Shown here: positions 58,473 to 64,000 of the stretch, one piece after another
Layout: every line of letters starts with the position of its first letter
How positions within the stretch are numbered: the first letter of the stretch is position 1
Assembly: GCA_036429605.1 (NCBI GenBank)
Contig: CM071589.1
Coordinates: 4,712,001-4,776,000 of the forward strand
From: Cladobotryum mycophilum
Taxonomy: Eukaryota > Ascomycota > Sordariomycetes > Hypocreales > Hypocreaceae
Length of the DNA: 64,000 nucleotides
Reading direction: 5' to 3'
Notes under the pieces: model-generated
What the model saw: the letters and a program-made list of their open reading frames with translations, nothing else
The model's database searches: none
Told to the model about the DNA's origin: nothing
Made by a program: the position numbers and the translations under genes

Positions 58473-60319
58473 GGCTTCGTTTCGATTTCGTTTCGATTTC
58501 GTGTTCGGTTTTGCGTACTCTGTAGTATTCAAGGGAATAAAGCAAACCAAAAAGAAGAATATAGACCAAAGGATTGGAAGAGGCGTCAGGTAAAGCAAGT
58601 GTATTTCAAAGGTTCAAAAAAACAGAGAGGGAGAGAGGGAGGGAGAAAATGAAAGGGGGGGAATCTTTCTCTTCATATATACTTGGGAGGAAGATGGTAG
58701 ATTAAGAACCTGAGAGAGAGAACCGCCGATTCGGACACCTTGAATGATATCATCACCATTCACTCGCTCACTCACTCACACCAAACTAACAAACAAACAA
58801 GTAAACAGCCAGACAGTCTAGACAAAACAAACAACCTCCCGCTTTTGCCGCTTTCAAACACGTCCCATATAATTCTCTCATACCACGTTACCTCTAGCGT
58901 CCATCGATAAAAAGGGTAATTTTTCCATTTTCGCTCGCGTGCTGCTGTTTGATGTTACTCCGACGGGCGGACACCCTTTTTTTCTCCATCGACAACGAGA
59001 AATGACATTCATCTATCAAAATCTTGGCGTAGATAAGGAACTCGAGCACCAAAGGACCACATGTCAAAAAGACAGAGAGCAATGTCTAAGCTGTGTATCC
59101 ACAGGTTCGCCCCCCCCCCCCCGTCCTTTCTCCCCCCACGCAAACTGGAGACCGGGAAGGGAAGAAGGGAGGGGGGGGCGTTAAAGGATCTATCTCGGAA
59201 TATTATTTCCAGCTATTTAGGGTTGTAGATTAATAAATGGCGTGGGCATACACATGCATACATGCTTGCTTACAGGGTATCCTTCCCATGTACAATGGGC
59301 TAATAACAGGTTGTAACGACTATCGAATAGGCAAAAGGAGAACGTGTCCTATCCAATGAAATCGCAAGCTCGACTCCAATCAATTGAACATTTCAATTAT
59401 TCCTGACAATGACATCTCCGTCCACATAAACCCTCTCCTCTCACTCTCTCTTATCCGCCCCCCCCCCTCTTCTTCCCTATCGCCGTTACCGGGGACCCCT
59501 TCAAGGTTTCAGCTCACACAAGTTTCTCCATATTACTATTGCTACCTACCCAGTACTCACCCCCTCCCCATTTCTGCTGGGCCTATAGTTGCAGTTAGTT
59601 TCCACAATCTCTTCCGGTTTCTTCCATTGATAATTGATTTTATTATGGCCGGATTGGCTCTAAAATACCTCCCCAGCCTCACCTCAGCTTGCCTTCTCCC
59701 CTTGCCCCCATGCGGTATCGGAGCAGATCGGGATGGAACAGCACCTTCAACCTCCCCCAGGTTGGTCGCTTTGCATCATCAACGCCGCCGCCGCCGCCAA
59801 TCCCCCTCAGCCTTGACCATCCACAGCGTCCAAGTCTGCCGAATGCGGAAACCAAAACAGCTCAGGGAAACGTTTTGATCGTCTCCGTCACCGTTCATGC
59901 GCCCCCCACGGGATCGACCGATTGTTCCCTTGACCGACCGTGTGTCCAGCGAAATCGCTCACCTCGCCTCGGAGCAAGCTTCCCTTGTACCCGAACGTAT
60001 ATACGCCAAATCCGTAATTCGGCAACTCATATCATTATCTATTATAACCAATACTGTCATTCGCTTCCTCTAATAGATGAACGTAACTGATTTTGACACA
60101 CAACTTCTACAGACCCCCATCCCATCTAACGGCATGCTGAATAATCCGTTCCCTTATCTGATCCGACCAAAAAAAGATCCCCCTCATTGAAATCAAAAGC
60201 GCAAATAATAAAATCCTCCCACGCCTTTCGACCAACGCCGCCCAATGATTAATAACTTGCTTTCCATACAGGACTTTTCCTTCGTACAAAATTAAAACCA
60301 AATAACTTCTTCCCCTCCC
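58473..60319. other. Intergenic region upstream of glutamate dehydrogenase
   Basis: Contains GAGAGGGAGAGAGGGAGGG tracts (58625-58645), CACTCACTCACTCAC near 58765, a 13-C run at 59110-59122 and a 10-C run near 59458. Open frames (for example 59384-59878) consist largely of translated pyrimidine-rich repeats. No gene is recognised. Confidence 0.5.
59110..59122. repeat. Poly-C tract of 13
   Basis: Uninterrupted C run in intergenic DNA. Confidence 0.9.
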
Positions 60320-63300
60320 TCACCAAATGGCTGCTTGGTCAGCGTCGAATCTCGACAATTCTTTCCCTGCATCCTCCAAATCCTTCTTCGCCTTCATTCT
60401 CATGTAGAAAATAGGACAGTCCTTACTGCTGCAAATGACTTCGCAGTGCATGCTACCCTGACATCTCTGGCACTGCGTCCACAGCCGGCCAAACCGCACT
60501 TCTAGATCTGACACCTTGTCTAGCGTCTTGTTGTAGAGCTCTCCCACACGAGGCGCGCAGGTAGAGCATACGGCACCCTCGCTCTCATCCTTGCCCGTCA
60601 ACGGCTTCTTGCATCCCATGCATGTTTGCGTCTTCTTGGCAAATTTCATCAGACCACCGATAGATGGGACGGCAACCGAAATGGTTCGTGTATGGTCTCC
60701 GGCCAGGAGAGACTTGGCCTTTGTCTCACCCAAAATGGGCTCGAAAATACGACCCAATGGTTTTGCGAGCTGGTTATCCAGATAGTACTTGGTGTCGATG
60801 GGAACATTGTTTTCGAGTACGTAGATGGGATCCTCCGATTTCTCAAAGTTCTTGGCTCCGGTTGCTCCCTTCACCATGACATACGCAACACGATCGCCAA
60901 GAGCAGGCGCTGAACCTGCATCACGCTTCTTCATCCGGTGGGCGAGCTCCACATGTGCTTGCTTGGCTGCATAATCTTCCTTGGTCAACGCCTTTGTGAT
61001 GACGAGCTTCGACATGTCGACCTTGTTTTGCAAAAGGTCTGCAATGGTATCCTTGACGTAACTGGAGTGTGCATCGTTAGCTTGCTTCCTTCAACTCTCA
61101 ACTGCATGAAAACTTACGCTTGTGCGCCTTGTACATCACGATCAATCAAGATCATCCTGAGAACCTTTTCGATAACTGTTTGCACTAGCAAACAATTGTC
61201 CCTTCGCACGGTTTCAATACCCTTTGTGTCCATCTTGTCATACTTCTCCGTCTTTGTCCAGTAGAGACCAGCGTATCGCTTCTTGTTGATGAGTAGATAG
61301 GGAAAGTACACCTTTTCGAATTCAAGTTTGATGGGCTTCACAAACTTGGATGACACGTAATGAGCTGCCTCCTCTCCCAACTTCATGGCTTCGGCGAGCT
61401 CCGTGGTTCCAAACTTGACCATGACCGAATCGGTATCACCATAGATGACCTGAGCATCATGAGAATACCCGTTTGCGATGCAGTACTTCTTCTCCACCTC
61501 ATTCTTGGTCTTTTCAATCATTTGACGACCGAAACTTGTTGTACTACTGGCGATCTGGAGACATGGTAGTTTTCCCGTAGTTGCACCCGTCAAACCGTAG
61601 ACACTGTTGGCGCTGATCTTCAAAGCCAGCTGTCGACCGTTCAGCACAGCCTTCTTGAACGGATCAGTCTCGCTGGCTAGCTCCCTCTTTGCCTGCTTTC
61701 TGGCAGTAAGCAGTTCTTCGAGAATCTGCGCAAGCAAACCCTTTCGCTTCTTGACCGTCACGAATCGGTCACCGTTTGGAGTAACAATGTAGTCTTCGTC
61801 CTTCTTCAAGCCAAACTTGACCTCATCTCCGTCTCTTAATAGTGTAGTGTAGCAGAGATTATGGGCTTGAATGATACTCGGATACAGCGATGCGAAATCG
61901 AGCGTGGCGATTGGGACGTCGTAATATCCTCGAGTCGGCTCAATGACTGTGGCACCTTCATACTGATCATCACTCCCCTCTCCCTTTAGATTGGGAATAA
62001 CAAGCTGCTGTTCCAGGGCTTTTCTGAATAGCTGACTGACAAACTTGATCTGCTGTCCTCGGGAAAGCAGGAAATTAAAGGGTACTCCTGTGACTCTGGC
62101 CATTTCGGTGTAGTTTTCAAGACAAGATAGTTTATCCATCAATCGCTGAGGGAGGTAGGCATCCTTCAGACAGTAAAGCGCAAGACGTCGGCGTGACTCT
62201 GGGGTTCCGTTGAACAACTCTGTAATCATTGTATGATGGACATCTTCTTTCTGTTCTCCCAAGAAGTTTGCGCACACGGAATTGAGTGTGTAACTTCTCA
62301 AATGGTGGTCACGCTGAATCAACTGAAGCAGGTCGAGTTGCAGTCTACCGTTGGTGTTGGTGGCTTTGGTATCTCGACTGCCAATCTGCTTGCTCGAAAA
62401 GTTGGTTTCCTTGACTCTGGATGGGACGCTTGGAATACGAGACCAAAATTCAAAATCCTTTACTTTCAGATGCCTGGCGCGATCCAGCAAGTAGGGGAAA
62501 TCAAAGTTGGCAATATTGTATCCGATGATGATGTCAGGATCCACTCTGACCAGGAACTTCTGCCAGTCGCTAAGCATCTTGTCTTCCTTTTCAAACTCGA
62601 GAATTTGTGTGGCTACTATGGAACTTGTAGTATCCAAGCAGAAGACGTTTCGGATGAATGGCTTCTTCTCTCCGTACTTGGTGACGACATTGGCAATTTG
62701 AATAACAGGGTCCATATTGGCTTCTGGAAAGATTCCTTTACGGCCAGCACACTCGATATCGAAGGATAGAATACGCAGCGGCGCCATCTTGGCCCATTCG
62801 CCTTCGGGCTTGTGAGCGATGAGGTCGAGGTAACTTATTTCCGCTTCAATCTGGCAGTTCGACTGGCGACTATGTTCTGGTATCAATTGATAGGTACCTT
62901 TCGGGGCCTCTACCCAAGACATGCCTTGAATCTAGTAAATGTAAGTAGAGCGCCAAATGGAGACAAGGTCCAACTTGTAATTACCTTGCAATCCACCATA
63001 AATCGAAGTACGTATTGAATATTATCGTAGGTTCGAAGGCCACCCTCCAAAACACCCCACATGCCTTTCCAGTTCGCATTACCTGACTCGATGGTTGACC
63101 GAACTCGATTGATGTGTTTGGGATCTGTAACTGTGACTTTTAGGTACGGTGCCTGTTTCTCGCCCTGGTAGCCGTAAATATTTGTTCTCATGCCCATCGA
63201 GATGGAGTGAATTGTAGGTTGATGCTGGGCGACCTGAGTTTCAAGGTATGCCTTAAATGCGACGCAATCCTTGGGCTGGAAAGATGACGGAGCTTGCACA

Positions 63301-63779
63301 TAGAGATAGTGCTTGAAATCGGTGACATGAAGCATTGCAGAATGCCCCTCAGCTGTCACGCCAAACAGCTTAATAGCAACTTTGCCACCATGTAGAGTTC
63401 CTTCTTCAGCCTCAATGGACTGGAAACAAAGACTGTCTCGCTCCGGCTCAAAGTCGACGACAGGTGGCCGATCCCACACCTGATCCTTTTCGGTATTGTT
63501 CTTTTTCAAGTCTGAAATATCTTGGCTGAGCTTCTCAAGAATTTCGGATTCGAAAGTACTTTTGGGCTGATTAGACCCAAGCTTCCCCCGGCCATTCTTC
63601 TGAGAGCTTAAGAACTTGGGGGGAGCAGCAGCAACAGCAGCAGCGGGCGATGGTGAGGGCACATCGACATCGTTATCGGTCTTGCGCTTCTTGACGGCCG
63701 ATGCGGCTTGGCTGACGTTCTGGCGAGTGCGGGACTCGCTCAGCACACGTTTGTGGGGGACGACGATGGCAGCAGGCAT
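60320..63779 (-). CDS. POL3: DNA polymerase delta catalytic subunit
   Basis: Family B replicative polymerase that, with PCNA, synthesises mainly the lagging strand and proofreads. Exons 63779-62985, 62931-61118 and 61061-60320; 1116 residues, close to yeast Pol3. The N terminus has an NLS-like VKKRK. Exonuclease motifs: SFDIECAG (Exo I, D and E), YNIANFDFPYL (Exo II) and YCLKDAYLP (Exo III). Polymerase motifs: DFASLYPSIIQAHN (A), LKISANSVYG (B) and YGDTDSV (C). The C terminus carries two cysteine modules, CMGCKKPLTG..CSTC (CysA, zinc) and CQRCQGSMHCEVICSSKDC (CysB, which binds the 4Fe-4S cluster in yeast). The start ATG at 63779 begins MPAAIVVPHKR. All introns are in phase and no frame break is seen. 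The 220 bases upstream to the window edge hold no other gene. Confidence 0.97.
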
Positions 63780-64000
63780 GACGAAACTGCTCTTGGGTTA
63801 ATTGAGAATGGAAGAGTCTAGTAACCAGCCGTTCCTCGTCGCAAGGAGTTGAAGCTGTTGTTGATTCTCGATTTGCTGACTGGCTAGTGGGAGGGATGGA
63901 ACCACAGCAACTAGAACACGATAAATTGATGGCCCACGTCGAGAACGCGCCTTAGTAACCGTGACGTGACAAGGACCCACTTCTAGTTTAATGGATTTGC

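Noticed and set aside
1..64000. Repeat-induced point mutation as the cause of the broken genes
   Set aside because: The lesions are single-base run-length changes, not clusters of C-to-T/G-to-A changes, and the genes show no excess of TpA or new stops.
1..64000. CRISPR arrays, insertion sequences or prokaryotic operons
   Set aside because: No regularly spaced direct repeats or transposase frames; spliceosomal introns throughout show a eukaryotic nuclear sequence.

Overview
The window is nuclear DNA of a filamentous ascomycete. The genes carry short 45-115 nt introns with GT..AG borders and CTAAC/CTGAC-like branch sites, and the gene content is fungal (Zn2Cys6 regulators, CSE1, VPS1, tuberin, fungal-only families). 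Protein style and the dispersed TACTCCGTA/TACGGAGTA intergenic motif suggest Sordariomycetes, probably Hypocreales; that placement is an inference. I see about 20 genes and no rRNA, tRNA, CRISPR array, recognisable transposon or prokaryotic operon.

Left part (1-35.7 kb): mostly housekeeping genes separated by long intergenic stretches. In order: the 5' part of a CENP-I/Mis6 kinetochore gene (minus, runs off the left edge); a gene for a GH3-less tandem-GNAT protein (plus); tuberin/TSC2 (minus); exportin-2/CSE1 (plus); a PH-domain protein (minus); a gene-poor 7 kb gap; a GID7/WDR26-type WD40 protein (minus); and the dynamin-like GTPase VPS1 (plus).

Middle part (36.2-56.3 kb): accessory in character. 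It holds an alpha-methylacyl-CoA racemase-like CoA enzyme, a Zn2Cys6 regulator, an MFS sugar transporter with lesions, two transcription-factor-domain proteins in which I find no zinc cluster, an aldo-keto reductase of the aryl-alcohol dehydrogenase type, a divergent casein kinase 1, a PD-(D/E)XK-like fungal protein, a glycine-rich conserved fungal protein and an APC amino-acid permease. The racemase, regulator, transporter and reductase could form a small catabolic cluster, but no pathway can be named.

Right part (56.7-63.8 kb): NADP-dependent glutamate dehydrogenase (with an unusual basic N-terminal extension) and the DNA polymerase delta catalytic subunit, both on the minus strand.

The most consistent cross-cutting signal is that seven genes (TSC2, CSE1, the MFS transporter, both finger-less TF-domain genes, the aldo-keto reductase and the permease) each break frame at a run of 4-6 C or G. 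Seven of the eight breaks are restored by one added C/G; the MFS break needs one fewer or two more. This pattern looks more like homopolymer miscalling in the assembly than biology, so conceptual translations of these genes should be treated as uncertain until checked against reads.
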